From CAXBCP01 sp047638395 (GTDB taxonomy: Bacteria > Pseudomonadota > Alphaproteobacteria > MPNO01 > UBA830): a DNA stretch of 64,000 nucleotides. The stretch spans positions 1 to 64,000 of the forward strand of contig JBLIMV010000026.1 of assembly GCA_047638395.1 (NCBI GenBank). The letters run 5' to 3'. Shown here one piece after another: positions 34,656 to 43,624 of the stretch. The notes beneath the pieces are model-generated. The model ran no database searches. It had not been told where the DNA came from and saw only the letters and a program-made list of their open reading frames with translations. Each line of letters begins with the position of its first letter. The stretch's first letter is position 1. A program made the position numbers and the translations under genes.

Positions 34656-35204
34656 TTAGGCCGTCTCCCCGGCATGGCGCAGCAGTTTTTTCAGCAGGCC
34701 CGACAACTGCGTAAGCTCTTTCGCCGTCAGGCAATCGGTCAGGCGCGCTTCGTTGGCCAGATGCGCCGGCGTGATCATCTCAATCAGCTTCACCGCCGAC
34801 GGCGTGAGACGCACGAGCACACCGCGCCGGTCATCCGGGTTGGGGCGGCGCTCGACATGGCCCATTTTTTCCAGCCGGTCGAGCCGCGCCGTCATGCCGC
34901 CGGACGAGCTCATGGTGATCTCGAACAGGCGCGACGGGGTGAGCTCATACGGCGCGCCGGAACGCCGCAACGCCGCCAGCACATCGAACTCCCCGCGCTG
35001 GAGGCCATAATCGGCAAAAAGCGGCGAGATGTGTTTGGTATCGATGACCGTCGCGGTCTCGCCCAGGCGGCCGAGGGCCTCCATCGGCGCCAGATCCCAG
35101 TCGGGAAATTCGACCGCCCACTGCGCAACCGCGCGGGCCGCCCGATCCTGCTGGTTGGTTTTTGGCGGGGCAGAAGCCGCCTGCCCGGTCTTCGGCATGC
35201 TCAT
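34656..35204 (-). CDS. MarR-family transcriptional regulator
   Basis: 182 residues from ATG at 35204 (GAGGATGCT upstream; a GTG at 35225 is a weaker alternative). The winged helix reads RGEFDVLAALRRSGAPYELT, RLFEITMSSSGGMTARLDRL and GHVERRPNPDDRRGVLVRLT. Divergent from an EamA transporter gene with two 15-bp operator-like repeats between, so it probably controls that gene and itself. Confidence 0.92.
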   Translation of the reverse strand: MSMPKTGQAASAPPKTNQQDRAARAVAQWAVEFPDWDLAPMEALGRLGETATVIDTKHISPLFADYGLQRGEFDVLAALRRSGAPYELTPSRLFEITMSSSGGMTARLDRLEKMGHVERRPNPDDRRGVLVRLTPSAVKLIEMITPAHLANEARLTDCLTAKELTQLSGLLKKLLRHAGETA

Positions 35205-35230
35205 AGCATCCTCATTTTTAGCCACTTGTC

Positions 35231-35260
35231 TTTATATCAAGATACTTTATATAAAGATAC
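35231..35260. promoter_or_regulatory. Tandem MarR operator-like repeats
   Basis: TTTATATCAAGATAC and TTTATATAAAGATAC stand back to back, differing at one base. The junction makes the perfect palindrome CTTTATATAAAG (35245-35256). Located between divergent marR and eamA starts, where MarR dimers commonly bind. Confidence 0.6.
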
Positions 35261-35313
35261 ATGTTGTTCAATACTTCCCCCATTTGGGACCTTACGCACA
35301 TACAGGAACCATC

Positions 35314-36261
35314 ATGACAGAACCTGTACCCGCATCGCTTCCCGTCCGTTCTCCCCTGCAGGCGCCTTTGCTGCTGCTGGTGACCGGCACCCTGCTGACG
35401 GTCACCATCGTCCTGTCGCGCATGGCGGGTACCGACGGCGCACCGATGCTGTGGTTCGTCTCCGTCAGCATGGGCGGCGGCGGTGTGGTGCTGCTGGCGA
35501 TCGCTGCTCTGTCGGGTCAGGCGAGGGGCGTGTGGAAAATCCTGCTCGCCTACAGTCTCGGCGCCGGTATTTTTCAGGCAACTTCCATGGCGACGGCCTA
35601 TCTCGCGGTAGCCCATGTCGGAGTCGGCTATATCTCTCTCGCCTTCGCCTTTCCGCTGTTGATTACCTATGTGCTGGCCCTCGCCGTCGGCATGGAACGC
35701 CTGGTCTGGCTGCGCGCTGCCGGCGTGACGGTAGGCCTTGCTGGCGGGTTAATGATCGCGGTCTCGAAATACAACGGCCTGGCGGGTGATGGGGCTGAAG
35801 ATCAGGCTGCAGATACCGCCGCCCTCGGGTGGATCATCGCCGCGTCGGCCATACCGTTCATCCTCGCGGGTGGCAATCTGTACCGCACCCGCTACTGGCC
35901 GAAAGGCGCGCCGCCGCTACTGCTGGCCGCCCTGATGCTGATCTTTGCCGGCGTGCTGACCGCGAGCGCAGCGCTAACACTAGAAGGCACGGCGGCCGCC
36001 ACCGCACTTTGGCAGAACCCGTCTTTGCTGACGCTGACGGTGATAAACATCGCCGCCTTCGCCCTCAAATTCGTGACATATTTTCAGCTCCAGCACGTGG
36101 CGGGACCGGTTTATCTGAGCCAGATCGGCTCGGTCGGGGCCGCCGTCGGCATCCCGGTCGCGGTGATGTATTTCGGCGAAACCCTGCCCGACGGGTTTAC
36201 GCTGGCCGTGGTGCTGATCGTCGCCGGCGCCGTGCTGTTCCAGTTGCGGTCGTCACGTTAG
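35314..36261 (+). CDS. EamA/DMT-family transporter
   Basis: 315 residues, about ten transmembrane segments in two EamA halves (first half LLLVTGTLLTVTIVLSRMAG; second half LGWIIAASAIPFILAGGN; closing GFTLAVVLIVAGAVLFQL). The duplication and the Pro/Gly-rich hairpin positions fit the drug/metabolite superfamily. ATG at 35314 has AGGA upstream; the frame is open far upstream across the MarR operator, which is not coding. Likely exporter under the adjacent MarR regulator. Confidence 0.9.
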   Translation: MTEPVPASLPVRSPLQAPLLLLVTGTLLTVTIVLSRMAGTDGAPMLWFVSVSMGGGGVVLLAIAALSGQARGVWKILLAYSLGAGIFQATSMATAYLAVAHVGVGYISLAFAFPLLITYVLALAVGMERLVWLRAAGVTVGLAGGLMIAVSKYNGLAGDGAEDQAADTAALGWIIAASAIPFILAGGNLYRTRYWPKGAPPLLLAALMLIFAGVLTASAALTLEGTAAATALWQNPSLLTLTVINIAAFALKFVTYFQLQHVAGPVYLSQIGSVGAAVGIPVAVMYFGETLPDGFTLAVVLIVAGAVLFQLRSSR

Positions 36262-36424
36262 AGCTATTCACCGTTGCAATGAACGGTGTCACGCTGACAA
36301 ATCTGGCGATGGAGAAAGCGCTCGACCCTGCTTGAGGCGCCAACGCAGCGTTTGATTTGCAGACCGTTCGGTGCAAAAGTATGGCCGAAAATCAGAAAAA
36401 TCCCCTTTCAGAGAGGAAATCCTA

Positions 36425-37558
36425 ATGGCACCCGATTCAAACTCCGGACCCGCGCTGATCGGAATCGAACCCACGATCTATCCTGAGAACGACCTCACGC
36501 AACGGCCGCTGGCCCGCTCGAAGTTTCTCAAAAACACGTGGTACGTCGCCATGCCGTCCGAGGAGCTGAAGGAAGGCGAGATCGTGCACCGCACGCTTCT
36601 CAACCAGCCGGTCGCGTTCTACCGCAGGGAGGACGGCGGTGTCGCCGCGATCCACGACATGTGCCCGCACCGTCAGGTGCCGCTGTCGATGGGCACCCTC
36701 CAATCGGGCGACCGGGTCCAGTGCATTTATCACGGCCTTCAATTCGGCGCTGACGGCAAATGCGTGTACAACCCGCATGGCAGCCAGAAGATTTCCGATG
36801 CGCTCCACCTGCCGAGCTACACGGTGGTCGAAAAGCACATGCTTTTGTGGATCTGGATGGGCGACAAGCCGGCCGATCTCGACCTGATCCCGGATTACAG
36901 CTGCCTTGACGACAGCCCGAAACTGCACGTCACGGATTTCGGGTACCTGAACGCGAAATGCCACTACGGCCTGATGATCGACAACCTGCTGGATCTCAGT
37001 CACATCTGCTTCACCCATGCTGGCATCCTCGGCAATCCGGATACCGCCGAAACCGATCCGGACGTGACTGTCGAGGGCGACACCGTCACCGTGTCCCGCT
37101 ATTCCGAGGATGCGGAAACGCCCGGCATGATCAAAATGTTCACCGACGATCCGGAACTGCAGGCCCGCGGCAAACAGTGGACAGCGATCACCTGGTACCC
37201 TGCCTCGAACCTGCTGCTCAATTTCGGCGCCTGCAAGGTCGGCGAACCCCGGGAAAACGGCACCGGCTACCTGGCGCTGCACTGGCTGACGCCGGAAACC
37301 GACCGTACGACGCATTACTACTACGCCGCGGTACGCTGGGGCGTGCAGACCGATGACAAACGCAGCGAGGAACTTCGCGAGCTGATCTACAAGATGCGGA
37401 CTTTCGCCTTCGCCGACCAGGACATGCCGGTGATCGCGGCCCAGCAGGTGGCGCAGGATTCTCTGCCCCACGACCCGAACCCGGCGAAACTCAGCATCGA
37501 TGCGGGTCCCAACGAGTATGAAAAGATCCTCAACCGGCTGATCGCCGAAGAGAACTGA
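36425..37558 (+). CDS. Rieske non-heme iron oxygenase, VanA-type
   Basis: 377 residues. Rieske ligands C80-x-H82 and C100-x2-H103 (DMCPHRQVPLSMG, QCIYHGLQF). The mononuclear iron site is DNLLDLSHICFTHAG. Resembles oxygenases that demethylate or hydroxylate aromatic acids (vanillate O-demethylase alpha type). GAGAGGAAATCC precedes the ATG. Its reductase is not adjacent, so it must use one encoded elsewhere. TetR and VOC genes follow on the same strand. Confidence 0.93.
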   Translation: MAPDSNSGPALIGIEPTIYPENDLTQRPLARSKFLKNTWYVAMPSEELKEGEIVHRTLLNQPVAFYRREDGGVAAIHDMCPHRQVPLSMGTLQSGDRVQCIYHGLQFGADGKCVYNPHGSQKISDALHLPSYTVVEKHMLLWIWMGDKPADLDLIPDYSCLDDSPKLHVTDFGYLNAKCHYGLMIDNLLDLSHICFTHAGILGNPDTAETDPDVTVEGDTVTVSRYSEDAETPGMIKMFTDDPELQARGKQWTAITWYPASNLLLNFGACKVGEPRENGTGYLALHWLTPETDRTTHYYYAAVRWGVQTDDKRSEELRELIYKMRTFAFADQDMPVIAAQQVAQDSLPHDPNPAKLSIDAGPNEYEKILNRLIAEEN

Positions 37559-37804
37559 TCTCGCACCGGGATACGGGATGACGAATTGGGGAGCGGACGA
37601 CAGTCCGCTCCCTTTTCCGTTCTATGGCCACGTCTTCCGAAACCGGCGGCGAGCCCGTAGTATTCGATTTAAGGGGATCCGGCTGTGGATCTGGATGGGC
37701 GCTAAACACACTGCCTGTCCTCCCATTTCCGGGATGAATGTGTTGCCGAGACTTGTGCCCGCCAGGACACAGCAGTATTGGGCGACTGGCAGGGCAGAAC
37801 GATC
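37559..37804 (+). other. Intergenic stretch with a Rieske-like scrap
   Basis: CTGTGGATCTGGATGGGCG at about 37682-37700 repeats (one mismatch) a stretch inside the Rieske gene near 36845 that encodes LLWIWMGDK. Here it reads RLWIWMGAK and then loses similarity. It may be a decayed fragment of a second Rieske oxygenase or a chance match. Nothing else is recognisable. Confidence 0.3.
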
Positions 37805-38425
37805 ATGACCGAGAATACGAAAAACCCAAGCACGCCCGAAAACGGCGCGCGCGGACGCAAAAACGTCGAGGCGAAACTGATCCGCGCCGCCTGCGCCCTG
37901 TTGTCGAAACGCGGCCCCCGGGCGCTGACGGTACGCGAGATTGCCCAGCATGCCGGGGTCAATCACGGCCAGGTCCATCATTACTTTAAAAGCAAAAAGG
38001 GCCTGCTGACCGAAGCCATGCGCGCCCTTGCCCGTGAGCATTGGGACAACACCACCGCACGTGACCGCGATGAACACGATGTCCCACCGCCACTCGCCCT
38101 TGCGCAGGACCAGGAATACATCATGGCGGTCATCCGCTGTGTCGTGGACGGGGAGATGGAGCTGGCGACGCTGGAGCTGGACGACGGCATATCGGTGCCG
38201 CGCCGAATTGTCGAAGGACTGATCAATGATCCGGATTTCGACCGCACGCCGGCGCAGGTAAAAGCGGTCGCAGCGACTTTTATGACAGCGGAACTCGCCT
38301 GGGCAGTGTTCGGCCAGTACATCCTGAAGATGGTCGATGCGGATCCTGCCGAAGCCGCTGAAGTAGAGGCCGCCATCGCCCGGACCTCACGCCTGTTCCT
38401 CGATAATCCCGACCTGCTGGTCTAG
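37805..38425 (+). CDS. TetR-family transcriptional regulator
   Basis: 206 residues. HTH at residues 25-65: AACALLSKRGPRALTVREIA and QHAGVNHGQVHHYFKSKKGL. The ligand-binding half is helical and unassigned. ATG at 37805 has AGGGCAG upstream. It stands between the Rieske and VOC dioxygenase genes, all on the plus strand, and is the likely local regulator of this catabolic segment. Confidence 0.92.
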   Translation: MTENTKNPSTPENGARGRKNVEAKLIRAACALLSKRGPRALTVREIAQHAGVNHGQVHHYFKSKKGLLTEAMRALAREHWDNTTARDRDEHDVPPPLALAQDQEYIMAVIRCVVDGEMELATLELDDGISVPRRIVEGLINDPDFDRTPAQVKAVAATFMTAELAWAVFGQYILKMVDADPAEAAEVEAAIARTSRLFLDNPDLLV

Positions 38426-38581
38426 CCCCTCTCCTCACCTGCCCCGTCATTTCGGGGCCCGAAAACACCCGCGGTTAAAACGCTGGACTATTTTTAGTCA
38501 TTTGACTAGAATCTACCTAATACCTGCGCTGCGGTTACTTGCGCATGCCCAGATCACACGCATTCCAACGGAGGAAAACGG

Positions 38582-39592
38582 ATGAGCCCGATTATCAAAG
38601 CAGACAGTGTCGTTTACCCGACGCTCCAGGTGCCCGATCTGGATGTGCAGGAAAAATTCCTGATCCATTTCGGCATGCATGTGGTCGAAAAAACCGCCGA
38701 CATTCTCTACATGCGCGGCGAAGGCCCGCAGCCGTTCATCCATGTCACAAAACGCGGCGAACAGAAATTCATCGGCGCCGCCTATGCGGCATTATCGATG
38801 GAAGACCTGGAGAAAATCAGCAAGGCCGACAGCTTCGGCGATATCGAGGAAATGACGTCGCCCGGCGGCGGCTTCAAAACATCCGCGGTCGATCCCAACG
38901 GCATTGGTGTCGACGTGGTCTTTGGCATCGAGGCGCGCCAGACCGAGTCGGATCTTATGCCGATCGAGGTCAATGTCGGCGGCATCGGTGAAGAAAATTT
39001 CCGGCGCATCAATCAGACAAAGCGCTTTCAGAAAGGCGCCTATCCCCGCATCAAGCGCTTTGGGCATTACGGCATCAACGTGCTGGATGTGCCCGCGTCA
39101 CGCGATTGGTACAACGCGCATCTCGGCATTATCGCATCCGATATTCTGAAACCGCCGCCCGCCGATGACAATTGCCCCATCGTCGGCATTTTCGCCCGGC
39201 TCGACCGCGGCGCAAAACCTGCCGATCACCATTGTGTTTTCTGGCTGCCCGCCGAAGAGCTGTCGAATGGCAAGCCCGGGCTGAACCACGTGTCCTACGA
39301 GATGGTCAATATCGACGATGTCTTCATGGGCCACGAAGTTCTGAAACGGAAAGGCTATCAGGCCGAATGGGGTGTCGGCCGGCACTATCAGGGAAGCCAG
39401 ATATTCGATTACTGGCGCTCCCCCTTCATGCAGATCCACGAACACCAGACCGACGGCGACGTATTCGATAACACGATGCCGCCGCAGATCGTCGATGTAT
39501 CGGCGGATGGCGACCCCGAAGTGCCGGAAATGGTGTCATCCCAGTGGGGCACCGGCATTTCCGAAACCTTCGGCGACGAACGGGGCCTGTAA
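38582..39592 (+). CDS. VOC-family ring-cleavage dioxygenase-like protein
   Basis: 336 residues with two glyoxalase/extradiol modules. N-terminal module near residues 10-120 (YPTLQVPDLDVQEKFLIHFG), C-terminal catalytic-type module from 160: FGHYGINVLDVPASRDWYNA, GLNHVSYEMVNIDDVFMG and FMQIHEHQTDGD. The His-His-Glu set of type I extradiol enzymes is plausible at the FGHYG, GLNHV and IHEH positions. It would cleave a catechol made by the Rieske oxygenase. GGAGGAAAACGG precedes the ATG. Confidence 0.85.
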   Translation: MSPIIKADSVVYPTLQVPDLDVQEKFLIHFGMHVVEKTADILYMRGEGPQPFIHVTKRGEQKFIGAAYAALSMEDLEKISKADSFGDIEEMTSPGGGFKTSAVDPNGIGVDVVFGIEARQTESDLMPIEVNVGGIGEENFRRINQTKRFQKGAYPRIKRFGHYGINVLDVPASRDWYNAHLGIIASDILKPPPADDNCPIVGIFARLDRGAKPADHHCVFWLPAEELSNGKPGLNHVSYEMVNIDDVFMGHEVLKRKGYQAEWGVGRHYQGSQIFDYWRSPFMQIHEHQTDGDVFDNTMPPQIVDVSADGDPEVPEMVSSQWGTGISETFGDERGL

Positions 39593-39639
39593 GACAGCAC
39601 GCCACGACACCCGGGCGCTGCTGCCCCCGGGCAGCGCCG

Positions 39640-40704
39640 TCAGCGCCAGCCCAGCGCCGGCGCGATATGGGTCAGGATCGATTCAATGACATGGGCGTTG
39701 TAATCGACACCGAGCTGGTTGGGCACGGTGAGCAACAGGGTGTCAGCCTCGGCGATCGCTTCGTCCTGCGCCAGCTCCGCGATGAGACGCTCCGGCTCCG
39801 CGGCGTAAGAGCGGCCGAAGATGGACCGGGTATTCGGGTCGATATGGCCGATCTGGTCCTGGCTCTGGCGTTCGCCCCCGAAATAGGTGCGGTCCCGGTC
39901 ATCGACCAGGGCAAAGATGCTCCGGCTGACGGAAACCCGTGCGTCGCGGCCATGACCGGCATCGGCCCACGCGGCGCGATAGGCGCGGATCTGCTTGGCC
40001 TGCTGAACGTGGAACGGCTCACCGCTCTCATCGGTCTTGAGGGTCGAGCTCTGCAGGTGCATCCCCAGCTTCGCCGCCCAGATGGACGTTGCGTTGGTGG
40101 ACGCGCCCCACCAGATGCGTTCGCGCAGACCTTCCGAATGGGGTTCCAGACGGAGCATCCCTGTCGGGTTCGGAAACATTGGAGTCGGGTTTGGCTGCGC
40201 GAAACCTTCGCCCTGCAGCACATTGAGGAGGACTTCGGTATGACGCCGGGCCATGTCAGCGCCGTTCTCGTCCCCCGTCTTGTCACCCGCCTCACCCTCG
40301 CCCCCCGTCTCATCCCCGGCGGGCCCGTAGCCGAAATACCGCCAGCCGTCGATGACCTGTTCGGGCGAGCCGCGGCTGATACCTAGCTGGAGCCGCCCCT
40401 CGGCGATCAGATCGGCAGCACCGGCATCCTCGGCCATATAGAGCGGGTTCTCGTAGCGCATATCGATCACGCCGGTACCGATTTCGATGCGCTTGGTCTT
40501 CGCACCGACCGCCGCCAGCAGCGGGAAGGGTGACGCAAGCTGTCGGGCAAAGTGATGCACCCGGAAATACGCGCCGTCCGCGCCCAGTTCCTCGGCGGCG
40601 ACCGCAAGATCGATGGACTGCAACAGCGCATCCGACGCAGAGCGTGTCTGCGAACCCTGCGACGGCGTCCAGTGCCCGAAAGACAGGAACCCGATTTTTT
40701 TCAT
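39640..40704 (-). CDS. LLM-class flavin-dependent oxidoreductase
   Basis: 354 residues from ATG at 40704 (MKKIGFLSFGHWTPSQG). Luciferase-like barrel marks: AAEELGADGAYFRVHHFARQ, RIEIGTGVIDMRYENPLYMA and GRLQLGISRGSPEQVIDG. A variable loop near residue 175 is unusually rich in acidic repeats (GDETGGEGEAGDKTGDENGA). Convergent with the VOC dioxygenase. Upstream of its 5' end lies cassette B. Confidence 0.92.
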   Translation of the reverse strand: MKKIGFLSFGHWTPSQGSQTRSASDALLQSIDLAVAAEELGADGAYFRVHHFARQLASPFPLLAAVGAKTKRIEIGTGVIDMRYENPLYMAEDAGAADLIAEGRLQLGISRGSPEQVIDGWRYFGYGPAGDETGGEGEAGDKTGDENGADMARRHTEVLLNVLQGEGFAQPNPTPMFPNPTGMLRLEPHSEGLRERIWWGASTNATSIWAAKLGMHLQSSTLKTDESGEPFHVQQAKQIRAYRAAWADAGHGRDARVSVSRSIFALVDDRDRTYFGGERQSQDQIGHIDPNTRSIFGRSYAAEPERLIAELAQDEAIAEADTLLLTVPNQLGVDYNAHVIESILTHIAPALGWR

Positions 40705-40940
40705 TGGTGCATCCGTTTGTTTACCGGCGCCACTCCTCGCGCGCCATGCGTTCTGCGTCAAGGGGAGAGCGCCGGGTTGCGCGTCTCTTCAGACACAAGG
40801 GCGGCCCGCAGCGCAGGATTGCGGGCTTCGCTTCCAATTGGCGGATATGGATGTCCGAGCCTTGTCGGAAGCGGTCCTGACACAACCTTCCCAAATACGT
40901 CTGCCTCTCGCCGGCAGCGGACATGCATCTCAACGATGAG

Positions 40941-40969
40941 ATGTTACACTATAGGGTATTGTGTAACAT
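40941..40969. repeat. Palindrome P2 of cassette B
   Basis: Arms ATGTTACAC and GTGTAACAT around TATAGGGTATT. It is 27/29 identical to the reverse complement of 15429-15457. Confidence 0.9.
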
Positions 40970-41262
40970 CGAATGCGCCCAAAGGTTCGATTTCGGCGCA
41001 GAAGCGGTCCTGATGCGAGCCGCATGCAACGTCCGTCCAATGTTGTAGAAAACCTTTTGGAAGGCTACCGTCAATCGTGTTGGTTGTGAAATAGATCGAG
41101 AGGCAGTCTTGTTCTGGTTTGATCGCGTTAAAAAACCTATGTGCATTGGAATACTTTCGTTTCTTGGCACATTTCCGGCTACGCATGCACAAACTCAAAT
41201 GGCTAATTTTCTGACCGCCAATCCGCCGTTGCCGGCGGTGCGGTAATACTGAAGGGCCTAAT

Positions 41263-41694
41263 ATGACCCGGAATTTGTACGATCCAAGCCATTACCTTGC
41301 TGTCGGTATGGTGATGTTTGCTTTTGGCGCGGTCGTGTATCTGGTTCATGTGGTCGTTGGATATTTTTTCTTCAAAAAACTCGGCACAGGGAGAAAATTG
41401 AATTATTGGATCTCCCTGATGCCATCTTTGTTTTTCGTGCTCATTTTAGAGATATTTCTATCCAAAACGGATATCCGACATGACGTTTTGGCGGGGCTGT
41501 CATTTTTTGTTGTTTTGTTAAATACATTATTGGTGGGGCATGTGTTTAACAATAGCGATGTCAATCAATACGTAAAAAAACATCGTATCGCAAGTATTCC
41601 ATTCTTTGTATCTTTGCCATTATTGGGTTTGTGTGTCCAATTTCTGTGGCTGTTTTTAAGTATCAGACGCTCGAAGCTATTGTTTCGCGCGTAG
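41263..41694 (+). CDS. Small membrane protein, cargo of cassette B
   Basis: 143 residues with four hydrophobic segments: LAVGMVMFAFGAVVYLVHVV, WISLMPSLFFVLILEIFL, LAGLSFFVVLLNTLLVGHVF and FVSLPLLGLCVQFLWLFLSI. No family recognised. GAAGGG precedes the ATG. Strongly AT-rich codon use against a GC-rich chromosome indicates foreign origin. Relative to the cassette ends it points the same way as the cargo of cassette A. Confidence 0.7.
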   Translation: MTRNLYDPSHYLAVGMVMFAFGAVVYLVHVVVGYFFFKKLGTGRKLNYWISLMPSLFFVLILEIFLSKTDIRHDVLAGLSFFVVLLNTLLVGHVFNNSDVNQYVKKHRIASIPFFVSLPLLGLCVQFLWLFLSIRRSKLLFRA

Positions 41695-41858
41695 GTATCG
41701 AAGTGTAATCGGCGGCGTCCAGCGTCGGATACCGGAAAAAATGATCGTTCAGGGCTTGGACGGGACCAACTCAATGGGGCGTCGCAATACTTCATCTTTA
41801 ACGCACAAGATGGAGTGTTCAGATGAAGCGACGGCATCGGAGTGTGGCCAGTCCACCC

Positions 41859-41887
41859 ATGTTACACTATTGAGTATAGTGTAACAT
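41859..41887. repeat. Hairpin P1 of cassette B
   Basis: Arm ATGTTACACTAT, loop TGAGT, arm ATAGTGTAACAT. All 29 bases equal the reverse complement of 14953-14981. Confidence 0.95.
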
Positions 41888-42005
41888 TGACGCGCCGCTC
41901 AGCGACAAAATCCGCAGTTTTCGGTCGTTGGCGAGGCCAAAAAACAACGCAGGCATGTGACACTTCCTTAGGCTGATCTGTAACATCGAGGCTAACCCGC
42001 TGAAT

Positions 42006-42243
42006 TCCAGTGCCGAGTTTATGAATCGGGAAGTGCGGGACTATCAGGTAGAAAATGTCGCTTCTGGATTAGGAACGGACATGCAGCTGCTGAATGCCCG
42101 CTCATGGGCGGCGGGGGGAATGCGCCCTGCCGCTCTGATCCGTTTGGCGAGGATCCCAAGGGCAGCATTTCAGTATGCTGTTTATGCTGGTAGTCTCCCG
42201 GCGCTCATCAACTAAAATCAACTTCACATGGAGAAGCGTCGAC
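42006..42243. other. Intergenic stretch beside cassette B
   Basis: No convincing gene. GAATGCCCGCTC near 42091 and ATGTCGCTTCTGGATTAGG near 42056 recall a diverged intergenic repeat; the first block also occurs inverted beside cassette A. Confidence 0.3.
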
Positions 42244-42624
42244 ATGTTTTCGCACATCGTCATCGGCACTCACGATATTGCTGTCGCCAAAAAATTCTAC
42301 GATGCGGCCCTGGGCGCAATGGGTGTGCCGGAAGGCGTCGCCAATGAAGCAAAACAAAGAGTTTACTACCGGACGCCCACGGGCACATTGATCGTCGCCA
42401 AGCCGATAGACGGGAACCCCGCAACTGTCGGAAATGGCAGCACACTCGGCTTCAAGTGCGAGAACACTGACCAGGCTGACGCTTTTCACGATAATGCCGT
42501 GGCAAACGGCGGTTCCAGCGTTGAAGACCCGCCGGGCTGGCGCGATACGGGCGATCGCAAACTTTACCTTGCCTATGTCCGGGACCCTTCCGGGAACAAA
42601 CTCTGCGCCATGCATCACGGGTAA
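42244..42624 (+). CDS. VOC-family (glyoxalase-like) protein
   Basis: 126 residues from ATG at 42244 with GGAGAAG upstream. MFSHIVIGTHDIAVAKKFYD is the VOC opening; the module closes with YLAYVRDPSGNKLCAMHH. The usual metal-ligand Glu near the end appears replaced (Cys-Ala), which is common in lyase-like members of unknown role. It stands alone between cassette B and a convergent signalling gene. Confidence 0.88.
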   Translation: MFSHIVIGTHDIAVAKKFYDAALGAMGVPEGVANEAKQRVYYRTPTGTLIVAKPIDGNPATVGNGSTLGFKCENTDQADAFHDNAVANGGSSVEDPPGWRDTGDRKLYLAYVRDPSGNKLCAMHHG

Positions 42625-42705
42625 CCGTTCAGGTCCGCCCTTCAGCCCGGTCCGGATTGCGGCGTCGCGGTTAAGCAGGCGGCGGGCGGACGGGCTGAAT
42701 ACGGG

Positions 42706-43497
42706 CTAAAGAATACCCACTTCCGACAGTGCATCCGTCAGGTCGTCGCCAAAATCTGTGCCCTTGCGGATGATTGGCACGTGCTCCGGCAGGCCGTCTG
42801 CCATGGCTTCTTCCTTGGTGTCCGCGGTGATCAGGGCCACGGGAATCGCACCGGTTGCCGGCATGGCGCGGAACGCGCTGACCAGGTCGACGCCGGACAG
42901 TGTGTCGAGCACGCCGGTGACGATGATCAGGTCCGGGCGCATCATCGACGCGATCTCGATCGCCTTGAACGAATTTCCTTCGCGGGTCACACGGTACCCG
43001 CAGGCCTGCAATTCCCGCATCACGTGACGCGATGCCGCGTCGTCGGGCATGACCACGAAGACCTCGATATCCTGTGCCGCGACATCGCCGAAATCGGCCG
43101 AGCGCCGCGACGGCAGCTTGCGGATAAACTCCGCGACATTGATGCCTTTTTCCTTGATCGTGCCGTCGACCAGATCACCGAGCGTGTCGACAAATATCTG
43201 CATGTCGGCGACATGGCCTGCATTCGCATCTTTAAGATCGGCGAGAAAATCCTCGAACCGGTGGGCGACGACGCCCGTCAGGCTGTAGCCGCAGCTCGCC
43301 GCGATCCCTTTCAGACTATGCGCAACCCGGTACAGGCTGTCGCGATCGTCGGACGAAATCGTGCCGGCCTCGCGGCCTGCCTCCAGAATGACGTCCGCCT
43401 TTTCAAGAAGGTCGGATGCGGAATCGCGGAATTCCACCTCGAGCTGCTGAATGAGCTCATTGCCATTATCCGCACCCGCCTGATTTTTCGACGCCAT
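42706..43497 (-). CDS. Hpt domain fused to a pseudo-receiver domain
   Basis: 263 residues. Residues 15-110 form an Hpt helical domain with phosphorylatable His60 (YRVAHSLKGIAASCG). Residues from about 142 form a receiver-like fold (DIEVFVVMPDDAASRHVM), but the phospho-acceptor position reads RPDLIIVTGVLDTLSGVDLV, with Thr-Gly where Asp is expected, so it is probably unphosphorylatable. It could act as a phosphorelay shuttle gated by a protein-binding receiver. No kinase is adjacent. Confidence 0.82.
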   Translation of the reverse strand: MASKNQAGADNGNELIQQLEVEFRDSASDLLEKADVILEAGREAGTISSDDRDSLYRVAHSLKGIAASCGYSLTGVVAHRFEDFLADLKDANAGHVADMQIFVDTLGDLVDGTIKEKGINVAEFIRKLPSRRSADFGDVAAQDIEVFVVMPDDAASRHVMRELQACGYRVTREGNSFKAIEIASMMRPDLIIVTGVLDTLSGVDLVSAFRAMPATGAIPVALITADTKEEAMADGLPEHVPIIRKGTDFGDDLTDALSEVGIL

Positions 43498-43624
43498 CGG
43501 TTTCTCGCTCTCTAATTCATGCCGTTGGCGGGCAGTTAAGCAACAAACCTCTTAAATTTCCGTTGATCGATCCGGAATGCTAAGATAGCTAACTAAAGAC
43601 AAAAACCGGGAGAAAACGGGGATT

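Larger units (their letters stand above)
40941..42005. mobile_element. Palindrome-bounded cassette B
   Basis: Same ends as cassette A but inverted: palindrome P2 at 40941-40969 and conserved arm 41859-42005. The arm's outer edge, read on the minus strand, is ATTCAGCGGGTTAGCC, then ATGTTACAGATCAGCCTA. The interior (about 890 bp) is AT-rich and unlike cassette A, with one clear gene at 41263-41694. No integrase or transposase inside. Similarity may extend in decayed form to about 42.12 kb. Confidence 0.5.

Noticed and set aside
40944..41198. 84-codon minus-strand frame in cassette B (ends VTQYPIV)
   Set aside because: TTG start, no Shine-Dalgarno, and its last codons are just the P2 palindrome; a frame in cassette A ends VTEYPIV for the same reason.
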